11,947 nucleotides of DNA, from contig QHQU01000059.1 in the NCBI GenBank assembly GCA_003219925.1, forward strand, positions 1 to 11,947, given 5' to 3'. The notes beneath the pieces were generated by a model, which saw only the letters and a list, made by a program, of their open reading frames with translations, did no database searches and had not been told where the DNA came from. A program made the translations under genes and the position numbers. Source of the DNA: Verrucomicrobiota bacterium. GTDB lineage: Bacteria; Verrucomicrobiota; Verrucomicrobiia; Chthoniobacterales; UBA10450. This document shows, in pieces, positions 5,851-11,947 of this stretch; position 1 is the stretch's first letter, and every line of letters begins with the position of its first letter.

Positions 5851-6759
5851 ACGCTCACTTTTCTCGGTACCGGAACTTCGCAAGGCGTGCCAATGATCGG
5901 CTGCGATTGCGCCGTTTGCCGCTCCCCCGATCCGCGCGATAAACGCCTGCGCTCTTCCGTTTATATCGAAACGCCCGAGACCGCCTTTATTGTCGACACC
6001 GGAACGGACTTCCGCACCCAGGCGTTACGCGAAAATATCCGCCGGGTCGACGCAGTCGTTTTCACTCACTCGCACACCGACCACATCATGGGGTTCGACG
6101 ATCTGCGGCGCTTTTCCTGGCAACGCGGCTCGATGCCCGTCTATGCCTCGGCCAAGACAATGGCGGATCTTGAGCGCGTCTTTATGTTCGCCTTTAAAGG
6201 GACCAACCCCTTTCCCGGTTATTTGAAACCCGAGCCGCATCTTGTTAACGGACCCTTCTTTTTAGGCGAAACCAAAATCACGCCGTTGCCGGTGCCGCAC
6301 GGCAAGGCCGAGGTGAATGGCTACCTCTTTTCGCGCAGTTACTGGAACACAGACTTGCAGTCTGTGCGCCCAGCGGAGTTGCACCCCGCTGAACCGAAGA
6401 CCGGAAACGAAGGCGTGCTTTCTCAGGCAGCGGACAAAATGTCCGCTGGGCGCACAGGGCAGAGCCCCGTGTTCCAACACAAACGCAAGGTCATCGCTTA
6501 TCTCAGTGATTGCAGCGCCGTGCCGGATGAAATCGCGCAAACGATTTTCGGCGTTGAATGTTTGATCATCGATGCGCTGCGGGAGAAGCCGCACCCGACT
6601 CATTTGAGCGTGGGGCAGGCGCTCGAAGTGGCCACCCGCGTTCAGCCCAAAGAAACCTATTTCATCCACATTGCGCATGAGCTGGCACAATCGTTCGAGC
6701 AAACTCTGCCGCCGCACACCCACATCGCCTACGACGGATTGAAATTAACCTTCAAATGA
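5815..6759 (+). CDS. PhnP-like metallo-beta-lactamase fold hydrolase
   Basis: 314 residues. The conserved domain begins LTLTFLGTGTSQGVP (12-26), then GCDCAVC with C30, C32 and C35, which in PhnP hold a structural zinc. The metal site is THSHTDH with H85, H87, D89 and H90, plus H162 in PVPHGK, D232 in AYLSD and H263 in HPTHLS. This is the PhnP-like branch of the superfamily, whose best-known member cleaves phosphoribosyl 1,2-cyclic phosphate; there are no phn genes here, so the substrate is open. Residues 177-221 are an insert coded by a palindromic repeat between two core strands and leave all metal ligands intact. The only usable start is TTG at 5815, since TGA occurs in frame just upstream, so the first eleven residues come from the heptad array. 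The stop overlaps the next gene's ATG. Confidence 0.9.
   Translation: MNSPPATLNSELTLTFLGTGTSQGVPMIGCDCAVCRSPDPRDKRLRSSVYIETPETAFIVDTGTDFRTQALRENIRRVDAVVFTHSHTDHIMGFDDLRRFSWQRGSMPVYASAKTMADLERVFMFAFKGTNPFPGYLKPEPHLVNGPFFLGETKITPLPVPHGKAEVNGYLFSRSYWNTDLQSVRPAELHPAEPKTGNEGVLSQAADKMSAGRTGQSPVFQHKRKVIAYLSDCSAVPDEIAQTIFGVECLIIDALREKPHPTHLSVGQALEVATRVQPKETYFIHIAHELAQSFEQTLPPHTHIAYDGLKLTFK
6343..6476. repeat. 134-bp palindromic element inserted in frame in the metallo-hydrolase gene
   Basis: The outer ends TGGAACAC (6343-6350) and GTGTTCCA (6469-6476) are exact inverses, and TGCGCCCAGCGGA near 6365-6377 pairs exactly with TCCGCTGGGCGCA at 6442-6454. Inside are nested hairpins: CACAGACT/AGTCTGTG around TGC (6348-6366), CAGCGG/CCGCTG (6371-6391) and CAGCGGAC/GTCCGCTG (6428-6448). 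It codes for residues 177-221, including NTDLQSVRP and RTGQSPVFQ. The core from GGAACAC to GTGTTCC is 132 bp, exactly 44 codons long. A relative of the family lies at 10741-10854. Confidence 0.88.
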
Positions 6760-8426
6760 AACTTCCGTTCCGGGGAGCGCAGGCTGCCAGCCTGCATTCG
6801 TCGGCAGCTTGCCGACGAAAATTTGTTCCGGCAAGCTGCCGGAACCGGCAGGCAAGTTGCCTGCGCTCCCCAAATCAAATACTCGCATTCGCAGCCGCGC
6901 TTGTGCTCGTAGTTTCCTCCGCGTATGCAGCGGAAAATTTGCCGGCTCAAACCATTGTTGTTTTTAACACGGCCGTTCCCGACTCCGAAGCGCTCGCGAA
7001 ATTTTATGCCGGGAAACGCGCGATCGCTGATGATCATCTGGTCGGACTCGACTGTCCGCTTCAGGAGGAAATTTCGCGGGAAGAATACGATGCCACCATT
7101 GCTGAGCCGTTGCGGAAAATTTTCGAGCAACGGCAATGGTGGCACGTTCACGAAACGGCCGATGGGGAGAAGCGGGTGCAGACCCTTGGGATTCACTTCG
7201 TCGCTCTCATCAGGGGCATGCCTCTTAAGATTCGGCCCGTGGCGACGCCCTATCAGGGTGATACTCCTGGAGGCGGTCCGATTCAAAGCCGGAACGAGGC
7301 CTCAGTTGATTCGGAATTGAGTGTGCTCGGTCTCTTTACCAGGCAAATCTCGGGTGTGGTTCCCAATCCTTATTTTCAAGGATTCCGTCCCGTTGCCGAG
7401 GTAACTGCGGCACCTCTGCTCCTCGTTACTCGGCTCGATGCTCCAGGGAGCGCGACAGTCCGACGAATGATTGTAGACGCGGTTGAGGCGGAAAAGAACG
7501 GCTTATGGGGACGCGCATTCGTGGACGGCTCCCATGAAACCAGTGGCGGTAAAGAAGTCGGCGACGCCTGGATGCGCGCCATTGTCGATCAGTGTCACAA
7601 GGAGGGCGTGCCGGTGGTGTTTGATGATCTGCCCACGATTTTTCCGGATGCGTTTCCAATGAGCGACTGCGCGCTTTATTATGGATGGTATGCTGGCAAT
7701 ATTGCCGGTCCCTTCAATCAGCCGGGCTTTAAATTCGTTCCGGGCGCGATCGCCGCACACATTCATTCCTACAGCGCCGCAACCCTGCGGGACGAGAATT
7801 CAGGTTGGGCCGGTCCGCTGGTCTCGCGGGGCGCCGCTGCAACCGTCGGCAACGTTTACGAGCCCTATCTCGAGCTGACCGCGCATCTCGATATTCTCAA
7901 CGATCGCTTGCTCCACGGCTTCACCTTTGCCGAAAGCGTATTCATGTCGTCGCGGGGGCTCTCCTGGATGGGAGTGGCGGTGGGAGATCCACTTTATCGT
8001 CCCTATCTCAACTGGACCCAGATCGACTCGAAAGCTTCGCCGAAATCCGCCGCCGGATGGCGCGCCTATCATGATTTCGCGATCAAGAACAGCGACCTGG
8101 GGCCTTCCGATTATCGCACTCAAGCCCGGATTACTGCCGGTCGCACCCGCAACGCCGCCATGCTGGAGGACGTTGGACTAATGGAAATGCGCGACGGCAA
8201 ATTTTCCACTGCAATCGCGGCGCTGGAGCAGGCCCGCGGCGCCTATTCCAAGCGGGATGACATCATCCGATGTGTCCTGGAAGAATGCGATGCTTTCATA
8301 AAATCCGGCAAACCGAACCGCGCCCTCGATCTTGCTCGCAGGGTCTTGCGCATCGTCCCGGAATCGCCTGCATCGAATTTGTTGCATAAAATTGAAAGCG
8401 ACCTCACGCCCAAATCAGCACCCTAG
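6756..8426 (+). CDS. TIGR03790-family secreted protein with C-terminal TPR-like tail
   Basis: 556 residues. After a hydrophobic signal core (about 42-58, ILAFAAALVLVVSSAYAA) the mature part matches the uncharacterised TIGR03790 family: IVVFNTAVPDSEALAKFYAG (67-86), HLVGLDCP (94-101), FVALIRGMPLKIR (148-160), ALYYGWYAGN (306-315), AIAAHIHSYSA (331-341), NVYEPYL (366-372) and GVAVGDPLYRPY (406-417). From memory, this family was reported as confined mostly to genomes with exosortase, so an envelope or matrix-export role is possible; no exosortase is in this window. Residues about 465-545 look like two tetratricopeptide helix pairs. The ATG overlaps the preceding stop (ATGA), which suggests translational coupling. 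Residues 6-39 derive from a palindromic repeat placed in front of the signal core, giving an unusually long basic N-region with four Cys. Confidence 0.85.
   Translation: MKLPFRGAQAASLHSSAACRRKFVPASCRNRQASCLRSPNQILAFAAALVLVVSSAYAAENLPAQTIVVFNTAVPDSEALAKFYAGKRAIADDHLVGLDCPLQEEISREEYDATIAEPLRKIFEQRQWWHVHETADGEKRVQTLGIHFVALIRGMPLKIRPVATPYQGDTPGGGPIQSRNEASVDSELSVLGLFTRQISGVVPNPYFQGFRPVAEVTAAPLLLVTRLDAPGSATVRRMIVDAVEAEKNGLWGRAFVDGSHETSGGKEVGDAWMRAIVDQCHKEGVPVVFDDLPTIFPDAFPMSDCALYYGWYAGNIAGPFNQPGFKFVPGAIAAHIHSYSAATLRDENSGWAGPLVSRGAAATVGNVYEPYLELTAHLDILNDRLLHGFTFAESVFMSSRGLSWMGVAVGDPLYRPYLNWTQIDSKASPKSAAGWRAYHDFAIKNSDLGPSDYRTQARITAGRTRNAAMLEDVGLMEMRDGKFSTAIAALEQARGAYSKRDDIIRCVLEECDAFIKSGKPNRALDLARRVLRIVPESPASNLLHKIESDLTPKSAP
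6772..6871. repeat. 100-bp four-hairpin element in front of the TIGR03790 signal peptide
   Basis: The ends GGGGAGCGCAGGC (6772-6784) and GCCTGCGCTCCCC (6859-6871) are exact inverses. Between and overlapping them are four successive hairpins, each with a three-base loop: 6779-6795 (7-bp arms), 6797-6819 (10-bp arms, TTCGTCGGCA), 6826-6844 (8-bp arms, TTCCGGCA) and 6848-6864 (7-bp arms, GCAGGCA). The element lies wholly within the coding frame, from codon 6 to codon 39. Confidence 0.9.
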
Positions 8427-8443
8427 TAGCCGATGACGGTCTT

Positions 8444-9223
8444 CTACCGAACAATCCCGCGCGCGCTTTTTTCGATGAACTCGATCAACTGCGTGATCTC
8501 TTCGCGCGGCTCGATTTGTTTGCGCACGGCTTCGATTGCCTGGCGCGTGTTTAATTTCGATCGGTAAATCAGCCGAAACGCTTCCTTGATCGCCTTGATG
8601 CTTTCGGGCGTGAAGCCGGCCCGTTCGAGGCCGATCAGATTGACTCCGCGAATCTCGGCCGGATTTCCGTCGGCGATCAAGAATGGCGGGACGTCCTGGA
8701 CGATCTTGGAACAACCGCCCGTGATGGCGAATCGTCCGATCCGGCAAAACTGATGCACGGCGGTGAGTCCGCCCATGACTGCATGATCGCCGATCTCGAC
8801 GTGACCAGCGAGAGTGCCGTTGTTCGAGAACACCACTGAATTGCCGACCGTGCAATCGTGGCCAATGTGGCTGTAGGCCAGAAAATCTCCGCGATTGCCG
8901 ACCCGCGTTTTGCCATCAGCTTTCGTGCTGCGGTTAACTGTGCAGAACTCGCGAAAGGTATTTTCGTCGCCAATTTCCAGATAAGTCGGTTCGCCCGCGT
9001 ATTTCAAATCCTGCGTTTGCTGTCCGATCGAGCAGTAAGCATAGAATTTATTTTTCGCTCCTGCCCGCATCGGCCCGCAAAGGGTGACATGATGTTGCAG
9101 CCAGCATCCTTCACCGAGGACGACTTCGGAACCGACGATGCAATACGGACCGACAATTGTTTCCGCGCCGAGCTCTGCTTTTGGATCAACGATCGCAGTC
9201 GGATGAATTTCGACGCCACTCAT
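8444..9223 (-). CDS. lpxA: UDP-N-acetylglucosamine acyltransferase LpxA
   Basis: 259 residues from the ATG at 9223; E. coli LpxA has 262. It catalyses the first step of lipid A synthesis in the cytoplasm, moving a 3-hydroxyacyl chain from ACP to UDP-GlcNAc. The N-terminal left-handed beta-helix of hexad repeats begins IHPTAIVDPKAELG. The catalytic histidine is H122 in YSHIGHDCTVGN (E. coli H125), and GGLTAVHQFCRIG (151-163) and QDVPPFLIADGNPAE are typical. G170 corresponds to E. coli G173, the residue that sets a long (about C14) acyl ruler; this is inferred by alignment. The helical C-terminal part begins near GLERAGF. A longer frame to 9271 adds VIRHSSFVIL, a translation of the heptad array, and is rejected. 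The stop faces the TIGR03790 gene's stop across 17 bp. Confidence 0.96.
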   Translation of the reverse strand: MSGVEIHPTAIVDPKAELGAETIVGPYCIVGSEVVLGEGCWLQHHVTLCGPMRAGAKNKFYAYCSIGQQTQDLKYAGEPTYLEIGDENTFREFCTVNRSTKADGKTRVGNRGDFLAYSHIGHDCTVGNSVVFSNNGTLAGHVEIGDHAVMGGLTAVHQFCRIGRFAITGGCSKIVQDVPPFLIADGNPAEIRGVNLIGLERAGFTPESIKAIKEAFRLIYRSKLNTRQAIEAVRKQIEPREEITQLIEFIEKSARGIVR

Positions 9224-9230
9224 GATTAAA

Positions 9231-9319
9231 ATGACGAATGACGAATGACGAATGACGAACTCTTTCGACATTCGTGCTTCGGCATTCTTTCGTCATTCGT
9301 CATTTGTGCTTCGTCATTC
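9231..9319. repeat. Opposed heptanucleotide arrays between lpxC/fabZ and lpxA
   Basis: Four exact copies of ATGACGA (9231-9258) are followed, after five bases, by eight consecutive 7-base units (9264-9319) that converge on GTCATTC, the inverse complement of the left array read in another phase (GAATGAC). The array starts eight bases upstream of the lpxA ATG and ends four bases from the lpxC/fabZ stop, so it fills nearly the whole 99-bp gap. No Shine-Dalgarno sequence for lpxA is visible besides it. Confidence 0.88.
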
Positions 9320-9322
9320 TCC

Positions 9323-10639
9323 TCACTTATCTAAGAATGTGAACATAAGATCGCCTTCGGAAACGACAGCGTCATTCACCACGCAGCTGCAATGGGCTTT
9401 CGCGAGCCGATTGCTGCGCGCTTTGATCAATTCCGCGTGAATGAAAAGCGTGTCGCCCGGAAAAACTGGTTTGCGAAACTTCACTTCATCAGCGCTCATG
9501 AAATAACCAATCCGGCTCGCACTCTTCGCCAGCTTCATCAGTAAAATGCTCGCGACCTGCGCCATTGCTTCGACCTGGAGAACGCCAGGCATTACCGGGT
9601 GGCCGGGGAAATGCCCGGCAAAATACGGTTCGTTCACCGTTACCGTTTTCAGACCAGTGCATTTCGTTTCCCCTTCGAAACCCAGGATGCGATCGACCAT
9701 CAGAAATGGGAAGCGATGCGGTAGAATTTCCATCACCTGATTAATATCGAGACCACCTTCTCCCGGCGGAAAAGTTCGGGGAACGGAAAGTGCCGTGATC
9801 TTGGCGTGTTGTTTCACGATCGCCCGCGCCAGCTCCGCGTTGACGGCGTGACCGGGCTTCACCGCGATGATATGACCGCGAATGCGAGTGCCGATGAGCG
9901 CAAGGTCGCCGATGATATCGAGAATTTTGTGCCGCGCGAATTCGTCGGGAAAACGCAGCGGCTCCTTGCTCAGGACGGCGTCACCCCGAACAACAATGGC
10001 GTTTTCCAAGCTGCCACCTTTAATCAAGTTCTTCTCCATCAAAGGCGCGACTTCCTCGTAGAAAACAAAAGTGCGCGCCGGCGCAATTTCGCGTTCGTAG
10101 AGTGCGGGTGAAATTTCGGCTGAGAAAAATTGGGTAAAGCGATTGTTTGGTCCTGCTTGGGTGCAGGAGACGCGAAACTTGTCATCCGGCAGGAGCACGA
10201 GAAGCGAGCCGCTTTTTGATTCGACATGAATTGGCTCGCGCACATCAAAAAATCGGCGTGGCGCTTCTTGCGCGGTCGTGCCGGCCTTTTTGATCACTTC
10301 TACGTAGGGCGCGGCGCTGCCATCGCCAATCGGCGGCTCGTTCGCGGTCATCTCGATGATCGCGTTATCCACCCCCATCGCACTCAGCGCGGAAAGCACA
10401 TGCTCGACCGTGTGCACCCGGACCGCCCCTTCCCCGATCGTGGTGGCGCGCTCGACCGTCTTCAGATTTGCGATGTTCGCATCAATGGTCGGCTCGTCCG
10501 CCAGATCTTTGCGCTTAAATTTGATCCCATGATCGACCGGCGCCGGCTGCAACTTGAGCGTTACCTTTTCGCCGGTGTGCAGCGAGGTGCCACTGAATCC
10601 GGCAGATTTCGCAAGCGTATGTTGAAGCTCGGCAGTCAT
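9323..10639 (-). CDS. lpxC/fabZ: Bifunctional LpxC deacetylase / FabZ dehydratase fusion
   Basis: 438 residues. Residues 1-290 are LpxC, the zinc deacetylase that commits UDP-3-O-acyl-GlcNAc to lipid A: VHTVEHVLSAL gives E79 and zinc ligand H80, and RHKILDIIGD gives zinc ligands H237 and D241, with H264 in KPGHAVN (E. coli H79, H238, D242, H265). Residues 297-438 are FabZ, the 3-hydroxyacyl-ACP dehydratase of fatty acid synthesis: ILPHRFPFLMVDRI (305-318) and GHFPGHPVMPGVLQVEAMAQ (342-361) with catalytic H343 and E357. Both halves look intact. Such fusions are known in Bacteroidetes and some other phyla, and join two enzymes that draw on the same hydroxyacyl-ACP pool. lpxA follows after 99 bp; lpxD and lpxB are not in the window. 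No clear Shine-Dalgarno site precedes the ATG. Confidence 0.96.
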   Translation of the reverse strand: MTAELQHTLAKSAGFSGTSLHTGEKVTLKLQPAPVDHGIKFKRKDLADEPTIDANIANLKTVERATTIGEGAVRVHTVEHVLSALSAMGVDNAIIEMTANEPPIGDGSAAPYVEVIKKAGTTAQEAPRRFFDVREPIHVESKSGSLLVLLPDDKFRVSCTQAGPNNRFTQFFSAEISPALYEREIAPARTFVFYEEVAPLMEKNLIKGGSLENAIVVRGDAVLSKEPLRFPDEFARHKILDIIGDLALIGTRIRGHIIAVKPGHAVNAELARAIVKQHAKITALSVPRTFPPGEGGLDINQVMEILPHRFPFLMVDRILGFEGETKCTGLKTVTVNEPYFAGHFPGHPVMPGVLQVEAMAQVASILLMKLAKSASRIGYFMSADEVKFRKPVFPGDTLFIHAELIKARSNRLAKAHCSCVVNDAVVSEGDLMFTFLDK

Positions 10640-10872
10640 CGCGCGCTAACTAACAAAGAATTGGCGCGCTGGCCAGCAATGCGTTGATAGGTGAAGAGCG
10701 TGCCGCGTATGCTTTTGGGAGGGCGACGCTCTGCGGAGCCGGAACACAGGTATTCCTGGCTGTTGCGCCCAGCAGGCTTTTAGCCGGCTCCGACTGCGCA
10801 CGAGAAACAGGCAGGAATGCCTGTTTGGCGCACAGACTTGGAAGTCTGTGTTCCGTCCGCGGTAGAACGGAG
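10640..10872. other. Intergenic region upstream of lpxC/fabZ
   Basis: A 233-bp gap between the FlgD-like gene and lpxC/fabZ. About half is the palindromic element at 10741-10854. The remaining 100 bp next to lpxC/fabZ probably carries its promoter or leader, but I see no convincing -35/-10 pair. The element begins 19 bases after the FlgD-like stop, so its hairpins could also protect or end that transcript. Confidence 0.5.
10741..10854. repeat. Intergenic palindromic element related to the metallo-hydrolase insert
   Basis: Ends GGAACACAG (10741-10749) and CTGTGTTCC (10846-10854) are exact inverses. Two strong internal hairpins are CACAGACTT/AAGTCTGTG (10831-10850) and AAACAGGCA/TGCCTGTTT (10805-10826). 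The right arm, read on the minus strand, is GGAACACAGACTT followed by AAGTCTGTGCGCC, nearly the same as 6344-6370, so both copies belong to one family with different interiors. Confidence 0.88.
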
Positions 10873-11544
10873 CTATTTCAATTCAAACTGGCCGCAGTCG
10901 AACGCCATCATTTTGGTAATGCCGGTAATTCTGAACTCGCGCGTGACCGCAGTACGGACAAGCATGTTCAGAGACTTGTCGCGCTCGAGATCGAGGACTA
11001 CAGCCACTTCCGAACTCTTGTCCAATTTCGAAACGGTCACTAACGGCAATCCATCTAAAGTCTGAATGTATGTGCTGTCATCGTCATAGCCGGCGACCAG
11101 ATCAATTGTCGGCCGCTCATTATTCTCCAACGGATTGGCCACCAGTTTAATTCGCACTGGTGGCGCCGGGTCGATAAAGACTGCCTCATCTGTTTGAGAG
11201 ATTTGTTCGATCTTCATCGGCGCAACCAGGAAACCGCGGGCGGAATATTTTCCCGCCGGCAAATCGTAATCGTAGTCATCCTTCCCGTCCCATTTCGTGC
11301 TGAGCGCATCCGCCCCGATGGTGAACTCATCGAATTCTGCTTCTTGATGGAGCACCCGTACGAGCTGGCCCCACTCATTATAAACGCCGAGACTGACTTT
11401 GCCCTCCAGCGGTGGCGGAACAAAACTGATCCGAACCGCTCGTGCCGGGGTCGCACTTGCACTGGGTGAAGGTGAGATTTCTTGCGCGCGCAAGAATGAG
11501 ATAGCCAGGAGCCCGATCGTGAGCGGCAGGACCGTTTTTGTCAT
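10873..11544 (-). CDS. Secreted protein with FlgD-Ig-like domain
   Basis: 223 residues. A signal peptide is evident (MTKTVLPLTIGLLAISFLRA, cleavage near residue 20), followed by a Ser/Pro/Ala spacer (24-34). Residues about 37-108 look like a FlgD-type Ig-like domain, with the typical order VYNEWGQLVRVL (54-65), KWDGKDD (84-90) and LPAGKYSARGFL (95-106). The C-terminal half (about 120-223) has beta-strand-like alternation but no family I recognise; it holds one Cys near the end (FDCGQFELK). It is likely periplasmic or surface-exposed; function unknown. It follows the GH57-like gene by 26 bp, so the two are probably co-transcribed. Its start codon lies within a degenerate inverted repeat that also codes the end of the preceding gene. 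Confidence 0.8.
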   Translation of the reverse strand: MTKTVLPLTIGLLAISFLRAQEISPSPSASATPARAVRISFVPPPLEGKVSLGVYNEWGQLVRVLHQEAEFDEFTIGADALSTKWDGKDDYDYDLPAGKYSARGFLVAPMKIEQISQTDEAVFIDPAPPVRIKLVANPLENNERPTIDLVAGYDDDSTYIQTLDGLPLVTVSKLDKSSEVAVVLDLERDKSLNMLVRTAVTREFRITGITKMMAFDCGQFELK

Positions 11545-11624
11545 GTCGAGCAGAGTCGAGACATCTCTTACTATTTTCTCCTCTTCAGAATATCGAGAGA
11601 GTCCTCGACTTCGCGCGGAATAAC
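11540..11624. repeat. Degenerate inverted repeat spanning the GH57 stop and FlgD-like start
   Basis: Arms 11540-11567 and 11597-11624 are inverse to each other at 19 of 28 positions, including the central GAGTCGAG/AAGTCGAG core. On the minus strand the first arm reads GTTATTCCGCGCGAAGTCGA, close to the GTCATCCCGAGCG-type arms of 4021-4106. The element covers the last 17 codons of the GH57-like gene, its stop, the 26-bp gap and the ATG of the FlgD-like gene. Confidence 0.65.
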
Positions 11625-11947
11625 AAGCGAGAGAAACCGCCGCCAGTCCACATGCGGAAACAGATTATCCCGTTCTTCGCACTGGGCGAGAAATTCGGCA
11701 TCGACCTTCTTTTTCTCAAATTGCTCCGCCAGTTTTTGGAAGCGTGAAAGATGAACGGTCACTCGTTGGGTTGCGTAATCCTTCGCCGTTCCGTTGCGAA
11801 TGAGAAATGCCCAATCGCTAGACTGCGCGAGCAGGAGCTCGCGCGCGAGCTGACGCAGGACGCGGTCATCATCAGCCCTTGCCTCCCGGCCACACGATTT
11901 TGCCAGCGCGGTCATGCGGCTGTTCGCCGTCAAAAGATGCGGATAAA
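11571..11947 (-). CDS. GH57/DUF1957 1,4-alpha-glucan branching enzyme-like protein, C-terminus (partial)
   Basis: The frame is open to the right edge, so only the last 124 codons or so are visible. LARELLLAQSSDWAFLIRNG followed by TAKDYA.QR...HLSRF..L and then ERDNLFPHVDWR matches the C-terminal helical domain (DUF1957) of family 57 glycoside hydrolases that act as glycogen branching enzymes. The catalytic domain lies outside the window, so activity cannot be judged. Family members normally end near the DNxFP..D.R segment; here 17-20 further residues follow (VIPREVEDSLDILKRRK), which look like a translation of a dispersed palindromic repeat. A TTG near 11933 is an internal codon, not the true start. 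Confidence 0.82.
   Translation of the reverse strand, partial: YPHLLTANSRMTALAKSCGREARADDDRVLRQLARELLLAQSSDWAFLIRNGTAKDYATQRVTVHLSRFQKLAEQFEKKKVDAEFLAQCEERDNLFPHVDWRRFLSLVIPREVEDSLDILKRRK

Noticed and set aside
6262..6723. Minus-strand 153-residue open frame opposite the metallo-hydrolase
   Set aside because: Runs across catalytic motifs and the repeat of the real gene; no recognisable domain.
6343..6871. Insertion sequence or transposon
   Set aside because: Elements are only 100-135 bp, carry no transposase and show no clear target-site duplication.
9224..9271. Longer LpxA start adding MSKEFVIRHSSFVILI
   Set aside because: The extra residues are a translation of the heptad array; the ATG at 9223 gives the normal LpxA N-terminus and length.
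9231..9319. CRISPR array
   Set aside because: Units are seven bases with no spacers and change orientation midway; no cas genes are present.

Overview
The window looks like a chromosomal segment of a Gram-negative, lipid A-making bacterium of the PVC group, most likely a soil Verrucomicrobiota (Chthoniobacterales/'Spartobacteria' type). Supporting clues are a fused LpxC-FabZ followed by LpxA, a fused SpmA-SpmB protein in an otherwise outer-membrane (non-sporulating) gene set, a TIGR03790-family secreted protein, and a heavy load of small palindromic repeats. The lineage is an inference from gene content; no rRNA or tRNA is present to confirm it.

Layout. Minus strand, 1-3963: the N-terminus of a PilT-like pilus ATPase (cut by the window edge), a response regulator carrying a degenerate HisKA hairpin, a possible 40-residue membrane or lipoprotein peptide, an AIF/ferredoxin-reductase-like flavoprotein, and the SpmA-SpmB fusion. 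Minus strand, 4107-5765: recN. Plus strand, 5815-8426: a PhnP-like metallo-beta-lactamase hydrolase and the TIGR03790 protein, joined by an ATGA stop/start overlap. Minus strand, 8444-11947: lpxA, the lpxC/fabZ fusion, a secreted FlgD-Ig-like protein and the C-terminal end of a GH57/DUF1957 glucan branching enzyme-like protein. The two plus-strand genes are divergent from recN and convergent with lpxA.

The most unusual aspect is the repeats. At least seven palindromic or inverted-repeat elements of about 80-135 bp lie in 12 kb. Three sit inside genes and stay open in the reading frame. One (exactly 45 codons between its arm ends) forms the hydrophilic linker between SpmA and SpmB. One (about 45 codons) fills a loop of the metallo-hydrolase. 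One (100 bp, four hairpins in a row) precedes the hydrophobic core of the TIGR03790 signal peptide. Others fill gaps: a GTCATCCCGAGCG-type palindrome abuts the recN stop, a degenerate relative spans the stop/start junction of the GH57 and FlgD-like genes, and a relative of the hydrolase insert lies upstream of lpxC. Two further intergenic regions (recN/hydrolase and lpxC-fabZ/lpxA) are built from heptanucleotide units in opposed, inverted arrays. This resembles the protein-coding palindromic elements described in Rickettsia, but with several families at once.

Working together: LpxA and LpxC carry out the first two steps of lipid A synthesis, and FabZ makes acyl chains from the same 3-hydroxyacyl-ACP pool, so the fusion links both uses of one precursor. 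RecN serves double-strand-break repair. The other genes look like ordinary housekeeping or envelope functions with no single pathway visible.
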